DNA of 64,000 nucleotides from Actinokineospora sp. NBRC 105648 (GTDB taxonomy: Bacteria > Actinomycetota > Actinomycetes > Mycobacteriales > Pseudonocardiaceae): positions 80,203 through 144,202 of the forward strand of contig NZ_BSTR01000014.1 in assembly GCF_030269645.1 (NCBI RefSeq). Reading direction: 5' to 3'. The position numbers and the translations under genes were made by a program. Under the pieces are notes generated by a model. It ran no database searches and was not told the DNA's origin. It was given only the letters and a program-made list of their open reading frames with translations. Within the stretch, counting starts at the first letter, position 1. The number at the start of each line of letters is the position of its first letter. Of this stretch, positions 1 to 7,450 are shown piece after piece.

Positions 1-1439
1 TTCTTCGCCGCGGGCTCGTCCAACTGTGCTGCGTCCGCCGGTGCGGAGTCCAACGGTGCCGCTGCCAACGGTGCTGCGTCCGCCGGAGCCTGATCCGAGG
101 GCGTCGGTTCCGGCGCGGCCTTGTCGTCCGCGGCCGGAGCGGTGTCCTCGGTCGGGGCGTCCGCCGCGGGGGTCTCGGTCTCGGAAGCGTTGTCGGCCGG
201 GGGTTTCGGCGTCGACACCACTGTGGTGACGGTCGTGTCCGCAGGCACGTCGGGTTCGAAGCCCGACGACAGCGCGCCGCTGATCGGGTGCGGTGAGGTG
301 AACTGCGGGAGGGCGGGGTCCGGCTGTGCCACCCCGGCCACCTCGGTCCCCGCGGCCGGTGCGTCCGGGGTGCCGGTCGTGATCGCCTGGGCCGCCGCGG
401 TCGTGGGCGGGGTGTGCGGGGACACCACCTGCGTCTCGCCCGGATCCGGCTGCGCGGCGGGCTGGGCCACCACGCGCGGCGACACGGCCTGCGTCACCTC
501 GGCGTCCGAGCCGAAGGGCGAGTCCGGCGCGGCCTGCCCGGCGCCCGCTTGCACCGGCGGCACCGCCTGGACCGGCTGCACCGGCCTGCCCGCGCCCGGC
601 TGCCGCACCGGGTGCCCGCCCGTCGTGGCCGCCGGGAACCCGCCCTGCGGACCCGGCGCGACCTGGTTGCCGTACGGCCCCGGCTGGTTGCCGTGCGGAC
701 CCGGCACGATCTGGCCACCCTGCTGACCCGGTACCGCGAGACCCTGCTGACCCGGCACCGCCTGACCGCCGTACGGCCCACTCGGCTGCCCGCCCGGGTG
801 GGCGACCTGCGGCGCGAAGTTCCCCGGCATCCGGAACCCCATCGGCGGCGTGGCCGGTTCCACTCGGCCGCTCGGCCTGCGCAGCCAGCTCAGCACGGCC
901 GCGACCAGCGCCAGCCCCACCCCGCCCATCACCAGGAACAGGCCGAGCTGCGCCGTCGCGGTCATCTCGTCGCCGAAGATGCCGCTCTTGAGTGCCGTGT
1001 CGGCGTAGGTGAAGACGTTGAGCGCGACCTCGGCGACCCCGCCCGCGAGGACGCCCAGGCCGACCGCCCCGCTGACCCGCAGACCGGTGACCAGGCCGGG
1101 GGAGCGGCGCAGCGCGGCGAGCAGCCCGAGCACCGCGGCCACCGCCAGCAGGCCCGCGCCCACCGCGACCGGGATGCCGCTGAGGTCGGAGTGCGACCGC
1201 AGGAAGTCGCTGACCGAGGTGCGGTCGGTGGTCGAGGCCGACCAGAGCGTCTGCTCGATGACCACCAGCTCCTCGTCCGGGCCGGGGAAGGTCAGCCGGA
1301 ACACCGGGAGGAACGACCCGGTCACCGCCAGGGCCGCCGCCGCGAGGAATCCGATCGCGGAGAGTAAGCCGGTCCACCAGACCGGTTGGCGCGGTGGACG
1401 CGGGTAGCCGACCGGAACGGGCGCGTAGATAGCAGTCAC
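1..1439 (-). CDS. Hypothetical four-TM membrane protein with Pro/Gln-rich tail (3' end outside window)
   Basis: The frame is open from a GTG at 1439 to the window edge (479 codons), so the C-terminus is missing. About 185 N-terminal residues hold four hydrophobic segments: roughly residues 20-45, 92-112, 120-140 and 165-187. The first loop, about residues 45-90, is probably extracytoplasmic. The rest is low-complexity sequence rich in Pro, Gln, Gly and Ala: short PGQQG and PGPQGG-like repeats near 225-260, then an acidic Ala/Pro/Thr region. No catalytic motif is visible and I do not recognise the family. It resembles actinobacterial membrane proteins with disordered cytoplasmic tails. No good Shine-Dalgarno precedes the GTG, so the start is uncertain. 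It lies downstream of a TetR gene on the same strand but behind a strong hairpin, so it is probably a separate transcript. Confidence 0.6.
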   Translation of the reverse strand, partial: MTAIYAPVPVGYPRPPRQPVWWTGLLSAIGFLAAAALAVTGSFLPVFRLTFPGPDEELVVIEQTLWSASTTDRTSVSDFLRSHSDLSGIPVAVGAGLLAVAAVLGLLAALRRSPGLVTGLRVSGAVGLGVLAGGVAEVALNVFTYADTALKSGIFGDEMTATAQLGLFLVMGGVGLALVAAVLSWLRRPSGRVEPATPPMGFRMPGNFAPQVAHPGGQPSGPYGGQAVPGQQGLAVPGQQGGQIVPGPHGNQPGPYGNQVAPGPQGGFPAATTGGHPVRQPGAGRPVQPVQAVPPVQAGAGQAAPDSPFGSDAEVTQAVSPRVVAQPAAQPDPGETQVVSPHTPPTTAAAQAITTGTPDAPAAGTEVAGVAQPDPALPQFTSPHPISGALSSGFEPDVPADTTVTTVVSTPKPPADNASETETPAADAPTEDTAPAADDKAAPEPTPSDQAPADAAPLAAAPLDSAPADAAQLDEPAAK

Positions 1440-1543
1440 GCGCAGATCTTGGCAGGTCAGCCCGGGGGCGGGTGCGGCAACTACAATGTTAGCGGAAGCA
1501 AACGTCCCGTTGGCGTCCCGAGTCCCTCATCTACAGGTGCAGT

Positions 1544-1572
1544 GGCCGACCCGAGCGAGGGCCGGGTCGGCC
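1544..1572. terminator. GC hairpin in the 1440-1767 intergenic region
   Basis: A perfect 10-bp inverted repeat (ggccgacccg / cgggtcggcc) around a 9-nt loop. It lies between the TetR gene and the truncated membrane gene and probably backs up the stronger hairpin at 1605-1648. Confidence 0.4.
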
Positions 1573-1604
1573 GCTGCGGGAGCACTACAGGCAGTACTGA
1601 CGCA

Positions 1605-1648
1605 GCAGGCGGCGTCCGCGGGCCCTGCATCCCGCGGACGCCGCCTGC
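1605..1648 (-). terminator. Strong hairpin terminator downstream of TetR gene
   Basis: A perfect 18-bp inverted repeat (arms 1605-1622 and 1631-1648) with an 8-nt loop. No T-run follows, which is usual for high-GC actinobacteria. It lies about 120 bp beyond the stop of the minus-strand TetR gene and upstream of the next minus-strand gene, so it most likely separates the two transcripts. I see no gene in the 328-bp gap 1440-1767. Confidence 0.7.
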
Positions 1649-1767
1649 GGCACCCCGTGCCCAGCACCTGGTTCGACCGGCGCCGTCATCTCGATCGCGC
1701 GGGCGGCACAGCCCGCACACCTTCTCTACGTGCCCCCGACGGGATCGGTTCACTCGTCTCTCGAGAA

Positions 1768-2397
1768 TCACGTCTCAGAAGACGAAGGGGAAGACGAAGA
1801 GGCCGCGTACCGGTCGAGGACCGTCGCCTTCCACTCGTCCAGCAGCCGTTCGCGCCGCTCGGCGCCGCCGCCGATCATCGCGTCGAGGGCCAAGCCGCGC
1901 ACCAGGTTGACGCTCAGCAGCATCAGCGTCTCCACCTCGGCCTCGGGTAGTTCCCCGGCGGCCTCCCGGTAGAGCTCCAGCGTCGCGTGGCCCAGTGCCC
2001 GGTCGACCGGTTGCAGCGCCTCGCGCAGTTCCGCGTCGGTGCGCGCGGCCACCCACAGTTCGACGGCCGCGGTCGACAGCGTCCCCGAGTACGCCTGCCA
2101 CAGCAGGTCGATGCCCCTGGTCACCCGCGCCCGCCCGGGCGGTAGCGCTGCTGCGAGCCCCCGCACCTCCCGGATCAACCGGGCGAACAGGTGCTCCAGC
2201 GCCGCGGTCATCAGCTCGGTCTTGGTGGTGAAGTGGTGCTGCTGGGCACCCCTGGACACCCCTGCCCGGGCGCAGATCTCCTGCACAGTCGTGCGGGCGT
2301 ACCCCAGTTCCACCAGGCAGTCGATGGTGGCGTCCAGCAGGGCCTCGCGAGTCTGTTCGCTGCGCTCCTGCTGGGTGCGGTGCGTGCGCACGGACAC
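1768..2397 (-). CDS. TetR/AcrR family transcriptional regulator
   Basis: A 209-residue protein with a typical TetR N-terminal helix-turn-helix at about residues 10-60 (TTVQEICARAGVSRGAQQHH, then an HFTTKTEL stretch). The all-helical C-terminal ligand domain is not diagnostic. The frame extends upstream to 2448, but I start at the GTG at 2397 because GGAGGG lies 7 nt before it and the extra 17 residues are Cys/Arg-rich and unlike the family. It is divergent from an acyl-CoA dehydrogenase and racemase pair. By family habit it probably represses itself and that pair, with an acyl-CoA-like inducer; the effector is inference. Confidence 0.85.
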   Translation of the reverse strand: MSVRTHRTQQERSEQTREALLDATIDCLVELGYARTTVQEICARAGVSRGAQQHHFTTKTELMTAALEHLFARLIREVRGLAAALPPGRARVTRGIDLLWQAYSGTLSTAAVELWVAARTDAELREALQPVDRALGHATLELYREAAGELPEAEVETLMLLSVNLVRGLALDAMIGGGAERRERLLDEWKATVLDRYAASSSSPSSSET

Positions 2398-2448
2398 GAG
2401 ACCCTCCCAGCGGTGACAGCGGCACTTTACGGCCAGTCCGGCCAGCAT

Positions 2449-2470
2449 GTACCTTCTCGACAGAACTTAC
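2449..2470. promoter_or_regulatory. Candidate TetR operator in divergent promoter region
   Basis: A 22-bp imperfect inverted repeat of the form GTA-N2-TTCT-N4-AGAA-N2-TAC sits midway between the TetR start (2397) and the acyl-CoA dehydrogenase start (2523). Seven of eleven positions per half are symmetric. Its position suits a site bound by the divergent TetR protein. Binding is inferred from symmetry and location only. Confidence 0.4.
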
Positions 2471-2522
2471 AATCAAGCCGGAATGTTTCACCGCCGGCGA
2501 GTCCCGAGCCCGGAGGCCCCGA

Positions 2523-3656
2523 GTGACGCAGTGGATGGATGACGACCTGGCCGCCTTCCGCGACCTCGCCCGGACCTTCTGCGAGAAGGAGCTCAGCCCG
2601 CACACCGAGCGCTGGATCGAGAACAAGCAGGTCGACCGCGAGCTGTGGCACAAGGCGGGCGAGGTCGGCCTGCTCTGCCTGTCCATCCCCGAGGAGTACG
2701 GCGGCGGTGGCGGCACCTTCGCCCACGAGGCGATCCTGCTCGAGGAGCAGGCCCGCTCCGGCGACAGCGGCTGGGGCGTGTCGCTGCACAACGGCATCGT
2801 GGCGCACTACGTGCTCGCCTACGGCACCGAGGAGCAGAAGCTCGCCTGGCTGCCCAGGCTGGCCTCCGGCGAGTGGGTCGGCGCGATCGCGATGACCGAG
2901 CCGGGCACCGGGTCGGACCTGCAGAACATCAAGACCCGGGCGATCCGCGACGGCGACGAGTACGTGGTCAACGGCGCCAAGACCTTCATCACCAACGGCG
3001 GCCAGTGCGACTTCGTGGTCGTGGTCGCCAAGACCGACCCGGCCAAGGGCGCCGAGGGCACCTCGCTGGTGATCGTGGAGACCTCGCGCGCGGGCTTCCG
3101 CCGCGGCCGGGTGCTGGACAAGATCGGCCTCAAGGCCCAGGACACCGCCGAGCTGTTCTTCGACGACGTGCGGGTCCCGGTCGGCAACCTGCTCGGCAGC
3201 GCCGAGGGCCAGGGGTTCGTCCAGCTGATGCAGCAGCTCCCGCAGGAGCGGCTGATCATCGGCATCACCTCGGTGGTCGCGATGGAGCTCGCGCTCGCCG
3301 AGACGCTGCGCTACACCAAGGACCGGCAGGCGTTCGGCCGCCCGGTGTACCACTTCCAGAACACGAAGTTCGTGCTGGCCGAGGTCGCCACCGAGGCGCG
3401 CATCGCCCGGCTCTTCCTGGACGACTGCATCGCCAAGCACCTGCGCGGCGAGCTCGACATCCCCACCGTGGCGATGCTCAAGTGGTGGACCAGCGACCGG
3501 GCGATGAAGGCCATCGACGAGTGCCTGCAGCTGCACGGCGGCTACGGCTACATGAGCGAGTACCCGATCGCGCGGATGTACACCGACCAGCGCGTGCAGC
3601 GGATCTACGGCGGCACCAACGAGATCATGAAGGAGATCATCTCCCGCACGCTCTGA
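2523..3656 (+). CDS. Acyl-CoA dehydrogenase, long-chain (ACADL) type
   Basis: A 377-residue FAD-dependent enzyme that would introduce the alpha-beta double bond in acyl-CoA, passing electrons to ETF. Visible family signatures are AMTEPGTGSD (about residue 123), the TFITNGG substrate/flavin segment and QLHGGYGYMSEYPIAR near the C-terminus. The C-terminal motif is IYGGTNEIMKE: the Glu of medium-chain enzymes (YEGT) is Gly here. The catalytic base is therefore expected at Glu242 in LPQERL, as in mammalian ACADL. The GTG start has GGAGG 6 nt upstream. It is followed 36 bp later by a CoA racemase/transferase-family gene, probably the same operon, and lies under the divergent TetR gene. Confidence 0.9.
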   Translation: MTQWMDDDLAAFRDLARTFCEKELSPHTERWIENKQVDRELWHKAGEVGLLCLSIPEEYGGGGGTFAHEAILLEEQARSGDSGWGVSLHNGIVAHYVLAYGTEEQKLAWLPRLASGEWVGAIAMTEPGTGSDLQNIKTRAIRDGDEYVVNGAKTFITNGGQCDFVVVVAKTDPAKGAEGTSLVIVETSRAGFRRGRVLDKIGLKAQDTAELFFDDVRVPVGNLLGSAEGQGFVQLMQQLPQERLIIGITSVVAMELALAETLRYTKDRQAFGRPVYHFQNTKFVLAEVATEARIARLFLDDCIAKHLRGELDIPTVAMLKWWTSDRAMKAIDECLQLHGGYGYMSEYPIARMYTDQRVQRIYGGTNEIMKEIISRTL

Positions 3657-3692
3657 CTCGCGCCCGGATCACCCGCCCGAGAGGATGGCCCG

Positions 3693-4823
3693 ATGGGCCC
3701 GCTGACAGGTCTGCAGGTCGTCGAGCTCGCCGGCCTGGCCCCCGCCCCGTTCGCCGCCACCGTGCTGGCCGACCTGGGCGCCGACGTGGTCCGGGTGGAC
3801 CGGGCCCGGCCGGGCTTCGACGTGCTCGCCTTCCCGCACGACCCGCTGACCCGGGGCCGCCGCTGGATCGGTGTGGACGTCAAGTCGCCCGAGGGCCTGG
3901 AACTGGTGCTGCGCCTGGTCGACGGGGCCGACGTGCTGGTCGAGGGGTTCCGCCCGGGGGTCGCCGAGCGGATGGGCCTGGGACCCGACGCGCTGCTGGC
4001 CCGCAACCCCCGGCTGGTCTACGGGCGGATCACCGGCTGGGGCCAGGACGGCCCGCTGGCGGCCGCGGCCGGGCACGACATCAACTACATCGCCATCGCG
4101 GGCGCGCTGCACCCGATCGGCCAGGCGGGCCACAAGCCCACCCTGCCGCTGAACCTGGTCGGCGACTTCGGCGGTGGCGGCATGGTGCTGGCCATGGGCG
4201 TGCTGGCCGCGCTGGTCGAGCGGGCGTCCTCCGGGCGCGGGCAGGTCGTGGACACGTCCATGGTCGAGGGCGCCGCCCTGCTGACCACGGGCCTGCACGG
4301 CCTGCGCAACCTCGGCCTGTGGAACGACGACCGCGGCCGGAACCTGCTCGACGGCGGCGCGCCGTTCTACGACACGTACGAGACCTCGGACGGCGAGTAC
4401 GTGGCCGTGGGCGCCATCGAGGCCCGCTTCTTCGCCGACCTCGTCCGGGTGCTGGGTCTCGAGGACGTCCCGGACCACCACAACCCGGAGAACTGGCCCG
4501 CCCTGCGCGAGCTGTTCACCCGCACGTTCAAGACCCGGACCCGGGACGAGTGGGCCGCGCTCGCCGAGGGCACGGACGCCTGCCTGTCGCCGGTGCTGTC
4601 GCCGTCGGAGGCGACCAGGCACCCGCACAACGTGGCCCGGGGGAGCTTCCTGGAGCTCGACGGCAGGCCGCAGCCCGCGCCCGCGCCGAAGTTCAGCCGC
4701 ACCGCCGCTGGGGTGCCGAGGCCGCCGAGCGAGGCCAGGGCCGACACCGCCGAGGTGCTCGCCGAGCTGGGCCTGTCCGCCGAGGAGATCGACCGGCTGC
4801 GCGCGGCCGCGGTCGTGGCCTGA
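3693..4823 (+). CDS. mcr: Alpha-methylacyl-CoA racemase (CaiB/BaiF family)
   Basis: A 376-residue CoA-transferase class III family protein. The sequence matches the racemase branch: the GHDINY motif places a His at residue 128, LVGDFGGGGM places Asp158, and VGAIEARFF places Glu243. These are the three catalytic residues of mycobacterial Mcr (His126, Asp156, Glu241) with a constant +2 offset. The expected reaction is epimerisation at C2 of 2-methyl-branched acyl-CoAs so that S-specific dehydrogenases can oxidise them, which fits the acyl-CoA dehydrogenase immediately upstream. The ATG start follows a GAGAGG motif. CoA transferase activity is the alternative, but the residue match favours racemase. 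Confidence 0.85.
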   Translation: MGPLTGLQVVELAGLAPAPFAATVLADLGADVVRVDRARPGFDVLAFPHDPLTRGRRWIGVDVKSPEGLELVLRLVDGADVLVEGFRPGVAERMGLGPDALLARNPRLVYGRITGWGQDGPLAAAAGHDINYIAIAGALHPIGQAGHKPTLPLNLVGDFGGGGMVLAMGVLAALVERASSGRGQVVDTSMVEGAALLTTGLHGLRNLGLWNDDRGRNLLDGGAPFYDTYETSDGEYVAVGAIEARFFADLVRVLGLEDVPDHHNPENWPALRELFTRTFKTRTRDEWAALAEGTDACLSPVLSPSEATRHPHNVARGSFLELDGRPQPAPAPKFSRTAAGVPRPPSEARADTAEVLAELGLSAEEIDRLRAAAVVA

Positions 4824-4841
4824 GCCCCGGAAACCGAAAAG

Positions 4842-4874
4842 GGCTGTGAGGTCGCTTGTGGCGTCCTCACAGCC
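4842..4874 (+). terminator. Terminator after racemase gene
   Basis: A perfect 10-bp stem (ggctgtgagg / cctcacagcc) with a 13-nt loop, starting 18 bp after the racemase stop. It probably ends the dehydrogenase-racemase transcript. The rest of the 4824-5246 gap shows no gene; a second GC-rich symmetry (gcccgcc / gggcggg area, about 4890-4925) may reinforce it. Confidence 0.6.
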
Positions 4875-5246
4875 GCAGGTCAGCCGCTCTGGGCGGCTGT
4901 GGGGTGCCCGCCTGCTGGGCGGGTACCCGAGCCTTCCGGGCCGTCGCGCCGTCGGAGATCACTCCGCCGGTGCGCCTCAAGTTCTACCGCCACCGGCGCC
5001 CGAACCGTGTCCGTAGGCGGACATCGGCTCAAAAGTGACACTGTTTTTGGGACTGCGGAGATCGACTTCTCGGCTCGACACCGGTCGGCGTGTTCGGGGA
5101 GTGGTGATCGGTCTAGACCCGTAGGGTGATCCAAAGCGCACCGACGGGGTTGATCTCACTCTCGGTGCGATCAATCGCGAGAAAACGTCGCCAAGCCTGG
5201 TCGGTTCGGGGGATCATGGTGGCTGACGGGCGACGGAGGAGTGCCG

Positions 5247-5408
5247 ATGAACGCGAAGAAGGTTGTTCTGCTCGCAGTGGTCGCCCTGGTGCTCTTCTAC
5301 GTGATCAGCCAGCCCGCCCAGGCGGCCGCGGCGGTCCAGGGGTTGCTCAGCTGGCTGCGCGACGGCGCCGAGGCCATCATCACGTTCCTGAAGAACCTCT
5401 TCGCCTAG
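5247..5408 (+). CDS. Small (53-residue) single-TM or secreted protein
   Basis: A short frame starting at ATG 5247, with a near-ideal GGAGGA at 5235-5240. Residues 5-22 are hydrophobic (VVLLAVVALVLFYVI) after a Lys-rich N-terminus, followed by a QPAQAAAAV segment that could be a signal-peptidase site. The C-terminal half, SWLRDGAEAIITFLKNLF, can form an amphipathic helix. Proteins of this length and layout recur in actinomycetes as conserved hypotheticals, but I cannot name a function. The strong ribosome site and GC-typical codon use support it as a real gene. It stands alone, with no co-oriented neighbour within 250 bp. Confidence 0.7.
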   Translation: MNAKKVVLLAVVALVLFYVISQPAQAAAAVQGLLSWLRDGAEAIITFLKNLFA

Positions 5409-5504
5409 CCGGACCGCCGGTCCACAGCGGGGTCGTCCTCGCCCCATCGTCACCGCCGACCGGGAACTTGACCGCCAGGGTGGCTGACGCGCGCCCGGCA
5501 CTCG

Positions 5505-5566
5505 ATCACGGACCGTGATGATCTTGGTCTGCCCAGAGATCCACATTGGACCGTTCAGGTGGATCT
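5505..5566. repeat. Two inverted repeats upstream of the 163-residue unknown gene
   Basis: Positions 5505-5519 form a 15-bp palindrome (7-bp arms atcacgg/ccgtgat around one base). Positions 5537-5544 and 5559-5566 are a second inverted pair (agatccac / gtggatct). They lie 110-170 bp before the start of the gene at 5679 and could be operator sites or a terminator of the 53-residue gene. No protein can be assigned. Confidence 0.3.
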
Positions 5567-5678
5567 GCGGCTCCAGGGGGCCGTTCGGCGAACTGGTCCG
5601 TTTTGCCTCTGGCGATCTGTCGGTCCCTCCCCCTACGGTTTCAGCCATCGAGTGATCATGAGACCTCCAGGAGGCAGA

Positions 5679-6170
5679 ATGCTCGACGATCCCGGGGTCG
5701 ACGCCCTGGTCCGGCAGTGGACAGCCGAGCGCGCGCAGGACGCCGACGCGGACGAGGCGCACCGCATCGCGTCCGAGTGGCTGGCCGACGCCCCTGTGGT
5801 CGCCGCGCCGGGTATTCCCGGTCAGCGCGCCCGCGCGGGCTCGTCCCGCTGGGCGGCGGTGGAGGCGGCCGACCCGCGCTACATCTCCGCCATGCGCAAG
5901 CGGCTGCCCGAGGTGCCGCACGACCTGCTCGCCGCCGCCGCCGGGTGGTGGCAGATGGTCGGCGGCGTCGCCGAGGCCGAGGAGTGGTGGGACGCGGGCA
6001 TGAGCCCGCTCGACCAGCGCGCCCTCGACTACCGGGCGGCCGGTCTCGCACCGTCCGACCTGGCGCGCAGGCTGGGCCCGCTCACCGTGCTCGAGCACCT
6101 GCGCCGGGGCAGCGCCCCCGCCTGGTGCGTCGCCCGGCTGCAGCGCCAGCGCCGCGACGGCGCGGCGTAA
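5679..6170 (+). CDS. Conserved hypothetical protein, 163 residues
   Basis: A soluble, acidic, Ala/Trp-rich protein with no signal or membrane segment. I start at ATG 5679 because GGAGG ends 5 nt upstream; the open frame continues 40 codons further up, but that stretch has atypical codons. Visible features are repeated Trp pairs (AGWWQMV, EEWWDAG) and a C-terminal segment LDYRAAGLAPSDLARRLGP that looks like a helix-turn-helix or winged-helix element. DNA binding is therefore possible but unproven. I do not recognise the family. It stands between a 53-residue protein and a lytic transglycosylase, both on the same strand. Confidence 0.6.
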   Translation: MLDDPGVDALVRQWTAERAQDADADEAHRIASEWLADAPVVAAPGIPGQRARAGSSRWAAVEAADPRYISAMRKRLPEVPHDLLAAAAGWWQMVGGVAEAEEWWDAGMSPLDQRALDYRAAGLAPSDLARRLGPLTVLEHLRRGSAPAWCVARLQRQRRDGAA

Positions 6171-6259
6171 CCTACCCCCGCGTAACGCCACTGTGCTCTT
6201 GTCGTTGATGCTGTCAGCGACCGGTGCGCACCCGAGCCCCGGCTGAGGACGGGGGCACG

Positions 6260-7075
6260 GTGGCGGACACGAGCACCGAGACGCCCCGCCGCGGTCCGGG
6301 CATCCTGTTCCGGCTGCTGGTGGTGGTGCTCGCCCTGGTGGTCGGCGCCGCCGTGGTGTGGGTCGTCCGAGTCGCCACGGTGCCCCAGACCGGTGCCGAG
6401 GTCCCGGCCGCGCAGGTCGAGGCGGCCCCGGTCGAGCCCAACTCCGCCACCCCGGTCGAGGCCGACGCGACTGCCCCCGCCCCGCAGGCGGGCCAGTCCG
6501 GCACCGACCCGCTGCGCGCCTGGGCTGACCGGCTCGCCGGTCCCACCGGCATCCCGGCCCGCGCGCTGGTGGCCTACGGCAACGCCGAGCTCAACGTCCG
6601 CTCGACCACGCCCGGGTGCAGGCTGTCCTGGGCGACCCTCGCGGGCATCGGCCGCATCGAGTCCAACCACGGCCAGTACGGCGGCGCCACACTTGGCGCG
6701 GACGGCCGTCCGTCGATCCCGATCATCGGGGTGCCCTTGGACGGCTCGGCGGGCGTCCGGGCGATCACCGACACCGACGCGGGCCAGTTCGACGGCGACG
6801 CCACCGTGGACCGCGCGGTGGGCCCGATGCAGTTCATCCCCTCCACCTGGCGCAAGTGGGGCGCGGACGGCAACCTGGACGGCGTCGGCGACCCGCAGCA
6901 GATCGACGACGCGGCCCTGGCAGCGGGCCGCTACCTCTGCGCCAACGGCCGCGACCTGGGCACCGCCACCGGCTGGTGGCAGGGCGTCTTCTCGTACAAC
7001 AACTCCGTGCCCTACGGCCAAAAGGTCTTCGGCCTGGCCGACGGCTACGCCCGCACCGCCGCCGCCCGCCGCTAG
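6260..7075 (+). CDS. Membrane-anchored lytic murein transglycosylase (SLT_2/MltB-like)
   Basis: A protein of about 271 residues with a single N-terminal membrane helix (residues about 15-36, LLVVVLALVVGAAVVWVV), a Pro/Ala-rich linker and a lysozyme-like domain from about residue 80. The catalytic Glu lies in GIGRIESNHG. The conserved GPMQFIPSTW and LDGVGDPQQIDDAALA segments are typical of MltB-type SLT_2 domains that cleave peptidoglycan with 1,6-anhydro products. The first possible start is GTG 6224; I prefer GTG 6260 because it gives the usual short basic cytoplasmic tail and has a purine-rich run before it. It acts outside the membrane on the cell wall. It is probably monocistronic, ending at the strong hairpin 7314-7372. 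Confidence 0.85.
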   Translation: MADTSTETPRRGPGILFRLLVVVLALVVGAAVVWVVRVATVPQTGAEVPAAQVEAAPVEPNSATPVEADATAPAPQAGQSGTDPLRAWADRLAGPTGIPARALVAYGNAELNVRSTTPGCRLSWATLAGIGRIESNHGQYGGATLGADGRPSIPIIGVPLDGSAGVRAITDTDAGQFDGDATVDRAVGPMQFIPSTWRKWGADGNLDGVGDPQQIDDAALAAGRYLCANGRDLGTATGWWQGVFSYNNSVPYGQKVFGLADGYARTAAARR

Positions 7076-7166
7076 CAGTGTGGACAGTCCCACCCGGACC
7101 CAGCCGCACCGCTCCACCAAGCCACCATCCTCACCTCACCCCACCTCACCTCTCGCACCAACCCGA

Positions 7167-7236
7167 CCCACAACCCTCCCCGCCAAGTCACTTTCCCCAC
7201 CCCCACAACCCTCCCCGCCAAGTCACTTCCCCCACC
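7167..7236. repeat. Two tandem copies of a 35-bp pyrimidine-rich repeat
   Basis: Units 7167-7201 and 7202-7236 match at 34 of 35 positions (cccacaaccctccccgccaa..., with one t/c difference). They lie in the C-rich strand of the intergenic region after the transglycosylase. The region 7080-7260 is strongly pyrimidine-biased on the plus strand. No gene is visible in 7076-7450. Confidence 0.7.
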
Positions 7237-7313
7237 CCCGCAAACCGTCTCCGGCAGCCACAACGCCCCCCGGCGACCACTCCCGCCCCTGCATCCCATA
7301 CGCAGCCCAAAAC

Positions 7314-7372
7314 ACGGGCTTGGTGTCCTTGTCAAGGCATCTTTCCCGCCTTGACAAGGACACCAAGCCCGT
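7314..7372. terminator. Bidirectional terminator with 25-bp perfect stem
   Basis: Arms 7314-7338 and 7348-7372 are perfectly complementary, with a 9-nt loop (atctttccc). The element lies between convergent genes (transglycosylase ending at 7075, Ddn-hemerythrin ending at 7451) and would stop transcription from both sides. It is by far the longest stem among the terminators here. Confidence 0.75.
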
Positions 7373-7450
7373 AGTCACACTTGGCGTAGGGGAAGCAGGA
7401 ACCCCCGACGGCAACGCAGGAAGAGCCGACGGCACCGCGGAGAGAGCCGG

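Noticed and set aside
121..1367. Plus-strand frames opposite the truncated membrane protein
   Set aside because: They are shadows of the minus-strand gene 1-1439, whose transmembrane and Pro/Gln-rich pattern is coherent; the plus frames are Arg/His-rich with no ribosome sites.
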